A stretch of DNA of 64,000 nt from Blastomussa wellsi (GCA_947652115.1 OX393572.1:6212241-6276240), one strand, 5' to 3'. Shown: positions 1 to 13,319, counted from the stretch's first letter. Program-made: numbers and translations. Notes: a model not told the origin generated them from the letters alone.

Positions 1-160
1 TCAGTTTGTGAGTTAGTCAATCAGTCAACCAATTAGTCCGTCAGTCTGACAAAAAGTCAATCAGTCAGGCAGTGACTCCGTCTATAATTCAGTGAGCCAG
101 AATGATGCCGTCATGGACAGACAGACAGTCAGACCGACAGACAGACAGACACTAAGTAGG
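1..160 (+). repeat. AGTC-rich array before exon 251
   Basis: Imperfect (AGTC)n with CAGA variants. Its sequence matches the intron before gene 2 exon 21140 (20939-21085), which places the first visible exon of gene 1 as exon 5. Confidence 0.75.
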
Positions 161-250
161 TCAAATTGTAAGTCAAAGACTAAATCGGTCTTTTTTTTAA
201 TTAATAGATCAGCTAAGCTGATTGTGCTATTTTTACTTAATAAATTTCAG

Positions 251-3200
251 AGAAGTGGCAGATTTAAAGAAAGAAGGAAAAGAAAAGGAAGAGGCAGTAA
301 GTGATACATAATTTACACAATTTACCGCTCGTGATTAAACATGTATTATTCTTGTTATGTGTACTTAACAGAAAAGCCTTTTTCATTTCTGCCATCTCAA
401 ATCCAATCTTGTAACCTTATATATTACAGTTCACGTACATTAGTTTTTGGGAAAAAGAAACGTGTTTTTTTACAAACAGCTATAGAAATAAAATGTGCTA
501 ATGAGATACTATTTGTTTAACATAATTCTCATTTTATGCAGATGAAGGATGAAAATCGTGACCTCAACAGGTAAATTATGATCATTGATATCATGAATTT
601 CCTTCTGACATTAACTGATTGCAAACAAAAAAAAATTATTTCAAATTCTACTGAATTGTTTCCTTCCGTCTCAATAATTGGCGGTGTCATTTTTGAATGT
701 TTTTCGATTGAGGGAGGTCGTCTGAGTCAGTCAGTCAGTCAGTCAGTCAGTCATTCAGACATTCATTCAGTCAGTCAGTCACTAGCCAGTCAGATGGACA
801 GAGCGACAATCAGTCAGTCTGACACAAGTTATTCAAATTGTAATTCAAAGAAGAAACCAGTCTCCTTATCAATTAATCAATCAGCTAAGCTGCTTTTATT
901 AATTTTTAATTCCTATATTTCAGAAAAGCGGAAGAATTAAAGAAAGAAAGGAAAGAAAAAGAAGAGGCAGTAAGTGATTGATAATTTTCAGAATTTGCCG
1001 CTCGTGATTAAACATGTGTTATTCGATCTTGTTACGTGTACTTTCCTGAAAAGCCTTTTTCATTTTTGTAATCTCAAATCCAATCCTGGAATCTTACCTT
1101 CATGTACATTATTTTGTCGGAAAGGGAAATGTGTTTCTTCTAAATAGCTATCAAAATAAAATGTGCTAATGAGATACTGTTTTTAACATTCTCATTTTAT
1201 GCAGATGGAGGATCAAAATCGTGACCTCAAGAGGTAAACTATGATCTTTAATAACACGATTTTACTGCATACAATAACGCTGGTTGCAAACAATTCAAAA
1301 ACAATTATTTTAAATAAGACTGAATAATTACCAAGATTTGTAGAATATTGTAAACTGTAATGTAATAAGTGTTGTAAATGAAAATAAAAAAAAAAAACAG
1401 AAAAAAAAAACGTAACAAGATAACGACCAACACCGACCGAACAAAATTTTCTCAGTATACGAATAATTAAATATTATAATAAATTTAAACATGGAATAAA
1501 TGAACGATGGAGCAAATCAACAAAGGAGCGATCAGTCATTCAGCTAGTCACTCAGTCAGTCAGTTAGTCTTTCTGACAGACCGTCAGTAAGTCAGCCAGC
1601 CAGTCAGTCAGTCAACAGTCTTTCAGCCAGCCAGTCAGTCAGTGATTTATTCAGTCCGTCTGTCTGTAGTCTGCCAGTCAGTAAGTCAGTCAGCCACTAG
1701 CCGGTCAGACAGGCAGACAGACAGACGGTCTGTCATTCTGACAATGAGTCGGTCAAATCTAAGTAAGTCAAAGAAGAAATAGTCTCATTAAAAAATCGAT
1801 CAGCTAAACTGCTTTTTGAATTTTGACTTTCTAAATTTCAGGGAAGTAGAAGAGCTGAAGAAAGAAGGGAAAGAAAAAGAAGAGGCAGTAAGTGATACAT
1901 AATTTACAGAATTTGCCGCTCGTGATTAAACATGTTTTGCTCTTGTTACTTATACTTTACTCAAAAGATTTTTTCATTTTTTCAATCTCAAATCCAATCT
2001 TGGAATCTAATTTATATCCTTCACATACATTATTTTGTCGGAAAAAGAAATGTCTTTCTTATATTGCGCTAATAAAATACTATTTTTTGATATTCCTCTT
2101 TTATGCAGATGGCGGATCAAAATCGTGACCTCAAAAGGTAAGCTATGATCTTTATTAACGCTATCTTACTGCAAAATATGCTGCTTATTTTAGATAAGAA
2201 TGGATGGTTACCTTCAGTACTTTCTCTTTAATCATTGGCGATTTCCTTTTTGGATGTTTATCGCGCAATTGAGGCGATACGTTAGCACTAATGTGAAAAG
2301 ATAACGTAGCCACTATTTTCCAACATCGACCGAACAAACTTGTTTTAGTATATGACCTCCCTGATGAATAAATGAATATTATAATTAATGTACATATGGA
2401 ATAAATGAACGATGGAGCAAATCAATAAAGGGGCGATAAGTCATTCAGTTAGTCAGTCGGTCAGCCAGTTAGTCTTTCTGTCAGTCAGGCAGTCAGTCAG
2501 TCTGTCTGACACTCAGTCAGCCAGTCAGTCACTAGTATTTCAGCAGTCAGCCAGGCAGTCAATCAACCAGTCAGTCATCAGATCTTTCAGCCACTCAGTC
2601 AGTCAGTCAATCAGTCCACGTATTTCTGTCTGTCAGTCAGTAAGTCGGTCAGCCACTAGCCGGTGAGACAGACAATCGGCTAAGCTGCTTTTTGAATTTT
2701 GACTTTCTAAATTTCAGGGAAGTAGAAGAGCTGAAGAAAGAAGGGAAAGAAAAAGAAGAGGCAGTAAGTGATACACAATTTACAGAATTTGCCGCTCGTG
2801 ATTAAACATGTTTTGCTCTTGTTACTTATACTTTACTCAAAAGACTTTTTCATTTTTAAATCTCAAATCCAATCTTGGAATCTAATTTATATCCTTTATA
2901 TATTTTGTCGGAAAAAGAAATGTCTTTCTTAAATTGCGCTAATAAAATACTATTTTTTTATATTCTCCTTTTATGCAGATGGCGGATCAAAATCGTGACC
3001 TCAAGAGGTAAACTGTGATCTTTATTAACGCGATCTTACTGCAAAATATGCTGCTGTATTTTAGATAAGAATGGATAGTTACCTTCAGTACTTCTTCTTT
3101 AATCATTGGCAATTTCCTTTTTGGATGTTTATCGCGCAATTGAGGCGATACGTTAGCACTAATGTGAAAAGATAACGTAGCCACTATTTTCCAACATCGA

Positions 3201-4380
3201 CCGAACAAACTTGTTTTAGTATATGACCTCCCGGATGAATAAATGAATATTATTAGTCAGTCAGGCAGTCAGTCAGTCGATCTCACTATCGGTCAGCCGG
3301 TCAGTCCGTCAGTCAGTAAATCAGTCAGTTTGCTAGTCATTCAGACTATCAGAGAGTCCGTCAATCACTTAGACAGTCAGCTAGACTGTCTGTCCGTCAG
3401 TCAGTCAGTCAATTAGTCTGTCTGTCTGCCTGTCAGTCATTAACTCAGCCACTAGCCGGTCAGACAGGCACACAGACAGTCAGTCTGACACTGAGTCGGA
3501 CAGATCCGAGTAAGTAAAGGAAGAAATGAGTCTCTTCATCATTTTATCAGCTAAGCTGGTTTTGAATTTTTTCTTTCTAAATTTCAGGAAAATAGAAGAG
3601 TTGAAGAAAGAAGGGAAAGAAAAAGAAGAGGCAGTAAGTGATACATAATTCACAGAATTTGCTGCTCGTTATTAAACATGTATTACTGCTGTTACGTATT
3701 CTGTCCTGAAAACATTTTTCATTTTTGCAATCTCAAATCCAATCTTGGCATCTTATTGCCTTTACAGACATTAATATTTTGTGGGAAAAAGAAATGTGAA
3801 TGTTCCAAATAGTTATCGAAATAAAATGTGCTAATGAAATACTATTTTTAATAATATTCTCGTTTTATGCAGATGTTGGATGAAAATCTTGACCTCCAGA
3901 GGTAAATTTCGATCATTGTTATAGTCAGTTTGCTGCAGGCAATAACTGAGTAGAAACAAGAGCAATTATTTTAAACACGACTGAATGGTAACCTTCAGCA
4001 TTTCCGCCTTAATCATTGGCGATTTCCTTTTTAATTGTTTATCGATTGAGGCGACACGGAATCATTAACACAAGAAGACAACAAGGCCACTATTGCCCAA
4101 CACCGACCAAACAAACTTGTTTCAGTATACGACGTAACCGATGAATAAATATTATAATAAATGTTTAAATGGAATAAAGGAACGATGGAGCAAATAAACA
4201 AAGCGGCTATCAGCCATTTATTTAGTCAGTCAGTCAGCCAGTTAGTCAGTCAGTCAGTCGGTCAATCAGTCAGTTGGTCACTCAGCCAGTCAGTCAGTCA
4301 ATCAATCAATTAGTCAGTCATTCAGTCATTCAGTCAGTCAATCAGTCAGTTGGTCAGTCAGTCAGGCAATATGTCAGTTG

Positions 4381-4412
<32 letters not shown>

Positions 4413-7400
4413 ATCAGTCAGTTGGTCAGTCAGGTAGTTAGTCAGTTATTCAGTCAGTTAGTTAGTCAGTCAGTCAGTCAGTTAGTCATTCAGTTGGTTA
4501 GTCAGTCAGTTAGTCAGTCAGTCTGTCAATTAGTCAGTTGGTCAGTCAATCAGTCTGCCACCAGGCAGTTAGATGGGTGGAGCGACAATCAGTCAGTCTG
4601 ACACTAAGTTGTTCAAATAGTATTTCAAAGAAGAAACCAGTCTTTTTATCAATTAATCAATCAGCTAAGCTTCTTTTGTTATTTTTCTTCCTAAATTTCA
4701 GAAAAGTAGAAGAATTAAAGAAAGAAGGGAAAGAAAAAGAAGAGGCAGCAGTAAGTGATTGATAATTTTCAGAATTTGCCGCTGGTGATTAAACATGTAT
4801 TAGTCTCGTTACGTGTACTTTCCTGAAAAGTCTTTTGCAATCTCAAATCCAATCCTGGAATCTTATTACCTTCATGTACATTATTTTGTCAGAAAAAGAA
4901 ATGCGTTTCTTCTAAATAGCTATCAAAATAAAATGTACTAATGAGATACTGTTTTTAACATTCTCATTTTATGCAGATGGCGGATCAAAACCGTGACCTC
5001 AAGAGGTAAACTATGATCTTTAATAACACGATTTTACTGAAGAATATAAGGCTGATTACAAACAAGTCAGAACAATTATTTTAAATAAGAGTGAATGATT
5101 ACCTTCAGCTGTTACGCCCGGCCTTAATCATTGACGATTTCCTTTTTGGCTGTTTATCGCGCAATTGAGGCAATACGTTAGCATTAACGTGAAAAGATAA
5201 CAAGGCCAATATTTCTCAACACCGGCCGAAAGAACTTTTTTCAAGATACGACATAACGGGTGAATAATTGAATATTATAATTAATGTACATATGGAATAA
5301 ATGGACGATGGAGCAAATCAATAAAGGGGCGATAAGTCATTCAGTTAGTTGGTCGGCCAGTCAGTTAGTCTTTCTGTCAGTCAGGCAGTCAGTCTGTCTG
5401 TCTGTCACTCAGTCAGCCAGTCAGTCAATAATTTTTCAGCAGTCAGCCAGGCAGTCAATCAACCAGTCAGTCATCAGATCTTTCAGCGACTCAGTCAGTC
5501 AGTCAATCAGTCCGTATTTCTGTCTGTCAGTCAGTAAGTCGGTCAGCCGCTAGCCGGTGAGACAGACAAATCGGCTAAGCTGCTTTTTGAATTTTTATTT
5601 TCTAAATTTCAGGGAAGTAGAAGAGCTGAAGAAAGAAGGGAAAGAAAAAGAAGAGGCAGTAAGTGATACATAATTTACAGAATTTGCCGCTCGTGATTAA
5701 ACATGTTTTACTCTTGTTACGTATACTTTCCCCAAAAGACTTTTTCATTTTTTTAATCTCAAATCCAATCTTGGAATCTTATTTATAACCTTCCCGTACA
5801 TTATTTTGTCGGAAAATGAAATGTATTTCTTAAATTGCGCTAATAAAATACTATTTTTTAATATTCTCCTTTTATGCAGATGGCTGATCAAAGTCGTGAC
5901 CTCAAGAGGTAAACTATGATCTTTATTAACGCTATCTTACTGCAAAATATGCTGCTTATTTTAGATAAGAATGGATGGTTATCTTCAGTGCTTCCTCTTT
6001 AATCATTGGCGATTTCCTTTTTAGATGTTTATCGCGCAATTGAGGCGATACGTTAGCACTAATGTGAAAAGATAACGTAGCCACTATTTTCCAACATCGA
6101 GCGAACAGACTTGTTTTAGTATATGACCTCCCTGATGAATAAATGAATATTATTAGTCAGTCAGGCAGTCAGTCAGTCGATCTGCCTGTCGGTCAGCCGG
6201 TCAGTCCGTCATTCGGTCAGTCAGTATTAAAGTCGGTAAATCAGTTAGTTTGCTAGTCATTCAGTTTTTCAGACAGTCAGCCAGTCTGTCTGTCTGTCAG
6301 TCAGTCAATTAGTCTGTCTGTCTGTCAGTGATTAAGTCAGCCACTAGCCGGTCAGACAGGCACACAGACAGTCAGTCTGACACTGAGTTGGACAGATCTG
6401 AGTAAGTAAAGGAAGAGATGAGTCTTTTCATCATTTTATCAGCTAAGCTGGTTTTGAAGTTTTACTTTCTAAATTTCAGGAAAATAGAAGAGTTGAAGAA
6501 AGAAGGGAAAGAAAAAGAAGAGGCAGTAAGTGATACATAATTCACAGAATTTGCTGCTCCTGATTAAACATGTATTACTGTTGTTACGTATTCTGTCTTG
6601 AAAACATTTTTCATTTTTGCAATCTCAAATCCAATCTTGGCATCTTATTACCTTTACAGACATTAATATTTTGTGGGAAAAAGAAATGTGAATCTTCCAA
6701 ATAGTTATCGAAATAAAATGTGCTAATGAAATACTATTTTTAATAATATTCTCGTTTTATGCAGATGTTGGATGAAAATCTTGACCTCCAGAGGTAAATT
6801 TCGATCATTGTTATAGTCAATTTGCTGCAGGCAATAACTGAGTACAAACAAGAGCAATTATTTTAAACACGACTAAATGGTTACGTTCAGCATTTCCGCC
6901 TTAATCATTGGCGATTTCCTTTTTAAATGTTTATCGATTGAGGCGACACGGAATCATTAACACAAGAAGACAACAAGGCCACTATTACCCAACACCGACC
7001 AAACAAATTTGTTTCAGTATACGACGTAACCGATGAATAAATATTATAATAAATGTTTAAATGGAATAAAGGAACGATGGAGCAAATAAACAAAGCGGCT
7101 ATCAGCCATTCATTTGGTCAGTCAGTCAGCCAGTTAGTCAGTCAGTCAGTCAGTCAATCAGTCAGTTGGTCACTCAGCCAGTCAGTCAGTCAATCAATCA
7201 GTTAGTTAGTCATTCAGTCATTCAGTCAGTCAATCAGTCAGTTGGTCAGTCCGTCAGGCAATCGGTCAGTTGGTCAGTCAGTCAGTCAGTCAGTCAATGA
7301 GTCAGTTTGTCAGTCAGGCAGTCAGTCAGTTAATCAGTCAGTTAGTCAGTTAGTCGGTTAGTTAGTCAGTCAGTCAGTTAGTCCGTCAGTTGGTTAGTCA

Positions 7401-10400
7401 GTCAGTTAGTCAGTCAGTCAGTCAGTCAGTCAATTAGTCAGTTGGTCAGTCAATCAGTCAGCCACCGGGCAGTTAGATGGGTCGAGCGACAATCAGTCAG
7501 TCTAAAACTAAGTTATTCAAATAGTATTTCAAAGAAGAAACCAGTCTTTTTATCAATTAATCAATCAGCTAAGCTGCTTTTGTTATTTTTGCTTCCTAAA
7601 TTTCAGAAAAGTAGAAGAATTAAAGAAAGAAGGGAAAGAAAAAGAAGAGGCAGCAGTAAGTGATTGATAATTTTCAGAATTTGCCGCTGGTGATTAAACA
7701 TGTATTAGTCTCGTTACGTGTACTTTCCTGAAAAGTCTTTTGTAATCTCAAATCCAATCCTTGAATCTTATTACCTTCATGTACATTATTTTGTCAGAAA
7801 AAGAAATGCGTTTCTTCTAAATAGCTATCAAAATAAAATGTACTAATGAGATACTGTTTTTAACATTCTCAGTTTATGCAGATGGCGGATCAAAACCGTG
7901 ACCTCAAGAGGTAAACTGTGATGTTTAATAACACGATTTTACCGCAGAAAATATGGCTGATTACAAACAAGTCAGAACAATTATTTTAAATAACAGTGAA
8001 TGATTACCTTCAGCACTTACGCACGGCCTTAATCATTGGCGATTTCCTTTTTGGCTGTTTATCGCGCAATTGAGGCATTACGTTAGCATTAACGTGAAAA
8101 GATAACAAGGCCACTATTTCTCAACACCGGCCGAACAAACTTTTTTCAGTATACGACCTAACGGGTGAATAATTGAATATTATAATTAATGTACATATGG
8201 AATAAATGAACGATGGAGCAAATCAATAAAGGGGCGATAAGTCATTCAGTTAGTCAGTCGGTCAGTCAGTTAGTCTTTCTGTCAGTCTGTCAGGCAGTCA
8301 GTCTTTCTGTCTGTCACTCAGTCAGCCAGTCAGTCACTAGTTTTTCAGCAGTCAGCCAGGCAGTCAATCAACCAGTCAGTCATCAGATCTTTCAGCCACT
8401 CAGTCAGTCAGTCAATCAGTCCGTATTTCTGTCTGTCAGTCAGTAAGTCGGTCAGCCGCTAGCCGGTTAGACAGACAATCGGCTAAGCTGCTTTTTGAAT
8501 TTTGACTTTCTAAATTTCAGGGAAGTAGAAGAGCTGAAGAAAGAAGGGAAAGAAAAAGAAGAGGCAGTAAGTGATACATAATTTACAGAATTTGCCACTC
8601 GTGATTAAACATGTTTTACTCTTGTTACGTATACTTTCCTCAAAAGACTTTTTCATTTTTTTAATCTCAAATCCAATCTTGGAATCTTATTTATAACCTT
8701 CCCGTACATTATTTTGTCGGAAAAAGAAATGTATTTCTTAAAATGCGCTAATAAAATACTATTTTTTAATATTCTCATTTATGCAGATCGCGGATCAAAA
8801 TCTTGAGCTCATGAGGTAAACGATGATCTTTATTAACGATCTTACTGCAGAGTAGATCTTATTGCTGATTCCAAAGAAGAACAATTATTCCGATTAGACT
8901 GAATGGTTACCTTCAGTATTTCCGCCTTAATCATTGGCGATATTCCTCTTTGGCTGTTTATCGCGCAACTGAGGATATACGTTAGCATTAACGTGAAAGG
9001 ATAGAGTGGCCACAGTCAGTCTGACTGAGTCGGTCAAATATGATTAAGTACTGTAAAAGAAGAAATGAGTCTCTTCATAATTTAATCAGCTGAGATGCTT
9101 TCTAAATTTCAGGAAAGTAGAAGAGTTGAAGAAAGAAGGGAAAGAAAAAGAAGAGGCAGTAAGTGATACATAATTTACAGCATTTGCCGCTTGTGATAAA
9201 ACATGTTTTACTCTTGTTACGTTTTCTTTCCTGAAATTAAACATTTTTCACTTCTTCAATCTCAAATCCAATCTTGGCATCATATTACCTTTACATACAT
9301 TAATATTTTGTGGGAAAAAGAAATGTGTTTTTTCCAAATAGCTATCGAAATAAAATGTTCTAATGAAATGTCATTTTTTAATATTCTCATTTTACGCAGA
9401 TGGCGGAGGAAAATCGTGACCTCAAGAGGTAAATTAAGATCATTGATATCATGAATTTGCTGCAGACTATAACTGATTACAAATAAAAAAAATATTTTAA
9501 ATACGGCTGAATGGGTATCTTCAGCATTTCCGCCTTAATTATTTGTGATTTTCTTTTTGACTGTTTATCGATTTAGGCGACACGGAATCATTAACGTAAG
9601 ATGACAACAAGGCCACTATTGCCCAACACCGATCGAACAATCAGTCAGTCAGTCAGTCAGTCAGTCAGTCATCAGTCAGTCAGTTAATTAATCTTTCAGA
9701 CTGTCAGTCAGTCAGTCTTTCTGACAGGTAGCCAGTCAGTCAGTCCCCAGTCAGTTCACAGTCAGTCAGCCAATCAGACAATCAGTCTGTCTGTCTGTCT
9801 GTCCGTCAGTCTGTCAGTCAGTAGGTCGGTCAGCCACTAGCCGGTCAGACAGACAGTCAGTCAGTCTGTCTGACCCTGAAACGGTCAACTCTAAGTAAGT
9901 AAATAAGAAATTAGTCTCGCCATCAATTAATCAATAAGCTAAGCTGCTTTTTGAATTTTCCTAAATTTAAGGGAAGTTGAAGAGCTGAAGAAAGAAGGGA
10001 AAGAAAAGAAAGAGGAAGTAAGTCATTGATAATTTTGAGAATTTGTCGCTCGTGATTAAACATGTTTTGCTTGTTACGACTGCGTTGCTGAAAAGCTTTT
10101 TTCTTTTTTGCCATCTCAAATCCAATGTAATTACCAATGTAATCACTCTAATTACCTTGACGTATATTGTGTTGTCTGAGGAAAGAAATGTGTTTCTTCC
10201 AAATAGCTAAACTAAATGTACTAATAAAATACTATTTTTAATATTCTTATTTTATGCAGATAGCGGATGAAAATCGTGACCTCAAGAGGTAAAAATTAAA
10301 TTTGAGTTGGTGTTTTTACATTGATCAGTCTGATCACTGTTAGGTTGGGGACTTTTCGTGTCTTTCACTGCGACACGACCTAGAGTGAATAGAGCTCCGC

Positions 10401-13208
10401 GTGACGAAACCTCCCACCCCTCCCGCCTACTGACACTGATCCGGGAAAATCTTAGAGTGCGTTCCTTTGGGGTGATCAGGGTCAGGATCAGTGATCCGAG
10501 ATCACTCAGATCATTGTACATCAAAGGAACCGGCGAATCCCGGCTTGCCCAGAGTGGATTCATCGGCGTCTTTGCTACACCATGATCCGAGAAATCTCGG
10601 ATCACTGATCATGATCTAGACCATCCCAAAGGAACACACCCTAATGTCAAATTAGAAATTGGTTTCTCCATCAATTAATCAATCAGCTAAGCGGCTTTTT
10701 GAATTCCTAAATTTTAGGGAAATAGAAGAGCTGAAGAAAGAAGGGAAAGAAAAAGAAGAGGCAGTAAGTGATACATAATTCACAGAATTTGCCGCTCGTG
10801 ATTAAACATGTATTATTCTTGTTACGTGTACTTCCTTGAAAAGCCTTTTTCTTTTTTTATTCTGTCGGAAGAAATAAATATTTTTCTTGCAAATAGCTAT
10901 CGCAATAAAATGTGCTAATGAAATATCATTTTTAAATATTCTCATTTTATACAGATGGCGTGTGAAAATCGTGACCTCAAGAGGTAAAAACTGATTTGAT
11001 TTTGACAATAATTATCTTACATTCAACTGGAAAGTTACGTTAGTCAGTCTGATCACTGTTAGGTTGGGGACTTTGCGTGTCTTTCACTGCGACACGACCT
11101 GAAGTGAATGGAGCTCTGTGAAAAAGAGACTGCCCATGAGTGAGATGATTATATTTAATATAGTTATCAACTTTTCCTTATTCGATTCCAGGTTAACAGA
11201 TAAAGTGAATCGGGAATTCGCCATTTATCGTCTTGAGGTAAGGATGAAATAACAGAAAAGCCCAATAATGATTCAGTAACCAGCGAAGTGTTAGTGTTGT
11301 CTGATGGGGCGACGCCTATGTTGGAAATCAGATACAAACGTTGCAGAACCATGTAAACAGACATATTGGCTGTAAAACGCAATGTAAAGTTTAAACTTTG
11401 ATTTTGATTTTCATCTCCCATAAGAAGACAATCGAAAGGAAGAATCTTACTGATAAGCCTCAATCGCATTTAAGGTGGCTCACAGCAGTTCCCAGCACAT
11501 TCCCTCTCTTTTAATTTGATGGGTCATTGGGCAATAATGGCGTCCGGCAAACAAATCACAGTTGTGATTATTTTCTTGAAATTATTGATTACCATAGCAG
11601 CGGCATAATGTGCTAACAACAGCCTTAATGCTAAATGTTTGAAAATTTAAGGTGGCTCTTAAAGCAATTCTCATTTTTTTAACTTTGCATACAATTCGCC
11701 ATTTTCGAATTTCCCATAATACACCTTGTTTGCTTCTCAAAATATTGCATACGCATTGTTTTCAGTAAATTCTCTTTGGACGTCTGTAATGCCCAGAGAA
11801 ATAGGAAACACAATTTTGGGGAGCAAGCAAGGTTTGTTATTAGAAATGCGAAAATGGCGAATTGCATCGTAGCATAGTGATCAAAATTCAGTATGAAAAA
11901 AATTGGGGTTCACCGGGCTAATTTTAAAGCTTCTGTATACATAATTACAGAAGCCTATAATGATAGGCTTCTGATAATTGACATAATTATCAGTCGCATA
12001 GAAAGCAAGCAAATAGTGTTACTTTCTCGATAACATTCCATAATTTAATTTCTTTTAGATGAAAATGGCTCTTAACGACAAAGAGAAGTAAGTACAAAAT
12101 ATAGTAATAGTTTTAGGAAAATATGTGTAAACAAGTAACACCCTATCCAGACTACTCCAAACCTAGCGGACAGTGTTTCTCTATATAACGCTTTCACTCA
12201 CTTGACCAGTAGCACTTATTGGTTTATTAACGTAAAAGACGATACTGTATATTCAGATCTTGGAGAACAAACATGGTACCCCAATATAATATGGCAGCTA
12301 TTTCATTTTTGGAACTCCAGGATGACTGTAGCTAAGACGACAAACGAAAGCATTCTATACAGATCTATCCTTTTTTTTATGGCAAGCATATCATGGACTC
12401 TCTCAGGCTAGATTCATATGAATGTTGTTTTATAATTTACTCGGCAGTTAGATTACCATATAATTCGTTGTGCTTTTCTTGCAGCGAGATTGTTGATATA
12501 ACTCAGACGTGCGATGAACTAAACATTCGTGTGAGTATAACGAGAAGTTTTACCTAACGAAATAATTGGATAAGATAAGAGATAAAAAGTTAGAATTGTA
12601 CTCAAGCATTTAGCAGAGAAGTGTAACACGGCTGAGTTTCGGAGATATGATAATTAAAGTGGTCCAACAGACCGAAGGTTACCCTCGGCTGGATTGCTTA
12701 CTATGAAGCGGCTAGGAGTATTTCTACTCCCCCGGATGGGTTGCTATTTTGTACCCCACAGCATTGAATTCTCCCGTACCTGTTTATACACCTGGGTGGA
12801 GAGAGGCATTATAAGTTAGAGTGGAAGTGTCTTGCACAAGAACAAATAGAGTTCCCAGGGTTCGAACCCGTACCTCCGATCCGACGTTCAGCCCACTTAC
12901 CTTCAGACCATCCCACGATACACGCGACCGGATCACAACATACACAGGCACTAGCAATTTAGCCCAGGGACATGCCCTGGTTGCTCAGTGTACACCATAC
13001 AGGCATCTTGCACCATGTTCCCGCTACATGATGCCATTTTAACCCTGTAACATGTCCTCGTCTTTACGGACAGTTATAATCTCCTTCAACGGCTTATTAT
13101 GTAATTTCTCTTTCTCCTCAGCTCGCCTTTCTTGAACTAGAACGAAAACGTCCCTCGAAGGGGAGGAAGATCAGAAATTTTTTTCGTCGAATTTTTCGAC
13201 GGCAGTGA
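251..13208 (+). CDS. Gene 1 (3' part): microexon coiled-coil repeat protein
   Basis: Unrecognised family. Exons inferred by splice sites and phase: 251-296, 542-570, 924-969, 1205-1233, 1842-1887, 2109-2137, 2718-2763, 2979-3007, 3588-3633, 3873-3901, 4702-4750, 4977-5005, 5613-5658, 5880-5908, 6480-6525, 6765-6793, 7607-7655, 7882-7910, 8521-8566, 8787-8815, 9113-9158, 9400-9428, 9972-10017, 10260-10288, 10718-10763, 10955-10983, 11192-11237, 12059-12087, 12485-12530, 13122-13208. Exons alternate 46 (twice 49) and 29 nt, so each pair adds 25 or 26 residues without a stop. A-type exons read like EVEELKKEGKEKEEA and B-type like MADQNRDLKR. Leu/Val/Met recur at 7, 4, 3 and 11 residue spacings, as in a coiled coil or charged single helix. 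The last exon encodes a basic tail. By comparison with gene 2, four 5' exons (start, exons 2-3, first B) lie upstream of the window. With them the protein would have 15 modules and about 455 residues. No signal peptide or membrane segment is visible. Function unknown. Confidence 0.82.
723..825 (+). repeat. AGTC array, intron 571-923
   Basis: Short run of near-perfect AGTC units, then mixed units. Rest of the intron is module-intron sequence only. Confidence 0.75.
1538..1755 (+). repeat. AGTC array, intron 1234-1841
   Basis: Degenerate AGTC units with interspersed CAGC and TCTG; nothing else recognised in the intron. Confidence 0.7.
2440..2670 (+). repeat. AGTC array, intron 2138-2717
   Basis: Degenerate AGTC/TCTG units preceded by the conserved module-intron text gatggagcaaatcaataaag. 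Confidence 0.7.
3254..3500 (+). repeat. AGTC array, intron 3008-3587
   Basis: Mixed AGTC, CTGT and CAGA units. No other feature. Confidence 0.7.
4221..4605 (+). repeat. AGTC array, intron 3902-4701
   Basis: Long array, largely AGTC with TTGG interruptions (cagttggtcagtcag superunit). Confidence 0.8.
5335..5560 (+). repeat. AGTC array, intron 5006-5612
   Basis: Same type as the array at 2440, one higher-order period later. Confidence 0.7.
6155..6385 (+). repeat. AGTC array, intron 5909-6479
   Basis: Counterpart of the array at 3254, one higher-order period later. Confidence 0.7.
7107..7510 (+). repeat. AGTC array, intron 6794-7606
   Basis: Counterpart of the long array at 4221. Confidence 0.8.
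8241..8475 (+). repeat. AGTC array, intron 7911-8520
   Basis: Counterpart of the arrays at 2440 and 5335. Confidence 0.7.
9640..9870 (+). repeat. AGTC array, intron 9429-9971
   Basis: Starts with a clean AGTC run, then CTGT and CAGA variants. The previous such intron (8816-9112) has almost no array, the shortest of its class. Confidence 0.75.
10455..10641. mobile_element. Harbinger-like MITE, gene 1
   Basis: 187 bp with inverted ends (GAGTGCGTTCCTTTGGG against GGGTGTGTTCCTTTGGG). TTA on the left and TAA on the right fit a 3 bp TWA target duplication. The interior has nested palindromes of gatcagtgatccgagat. No coding capacity. The same insertion is in genes 2 and 3. Confidence 0.65.
11929..11993. 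repeat. Three adjoining AT-rich hairpins (gene 1 intron)
   Basis: Three perfect inverted repeats in a row: gcttctgta/tacagaagc, agaagcctat/ataggcttct, ctgataatt/aattatcag, partly sharing bases. Copies at 29601-29664 and 51324-51387 keep the first two but have aattatcaa on the last. Probably a small foldback element. Confidence 0.55.
12660..12925 (-). mobile_element. Antisense tRNA-derived SINE, gene 1 last intron
   Basis: Read on the minus strand it has a box A-like ggatggtctgaaggtaagtg, box B ggttcgaaccc, then gcaagacactt and cacccaggtgtataaa, as in the 43586 SINE. It is older and diverged. The same insertion is in the last intron of genes 2 and 3, so it predates those duplications. Confidence 0.75.
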
Positions 13209-13319
13209 CTCATTTTTAACTTTTTCTAAAAACGCTTTTGATGTATATATTTTTAACTATGAAAACAAAAAAAAAATGTAATATAATTTAAATACTCATT
13301 TAATTTTCAATTGTATTTT

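Larger units (their letters stand above)
2138..8815 (+). repeat. Higher-order repeat of three exon modules, about 2.9 kb period (gene 1)
   Basis: Exon starts recur at a fixed distance: 2718 to 5613 (2895), 3588 to 6480 (2892), 4702 to 7607 (2905), 5613 to 8521 (2908). Each period holds three modules in the same order: one with a 49 nt A exon ending GCAGCA, one with MADQNRDLKR, one with MLDENLDLQR. Introns repeat with the exons, so the unit of amplification was the genomic block. Confidence 0.8.

Noticed and set aside
2412..2666. Reading frames rich in SVSQ (also 5284-5553, 8213-8446, 22791-23024, 24539-24823, 25667-25900, 62867-63100)
   Set aside because: They are translations of AGTC arrays inside introns; sequence and length vary freely between copies.
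4221..4605. CRISPR array
   Set aside because: The repeats are a 4 bp microsatellite without unique spacers, in a eukaryotic intron.
10282..10605. Overlapping frames on both strands near 10282-10605, 28000 and 49652-49976
   Set aside because: They read through a MITE and its palindromes; no family resemblance.
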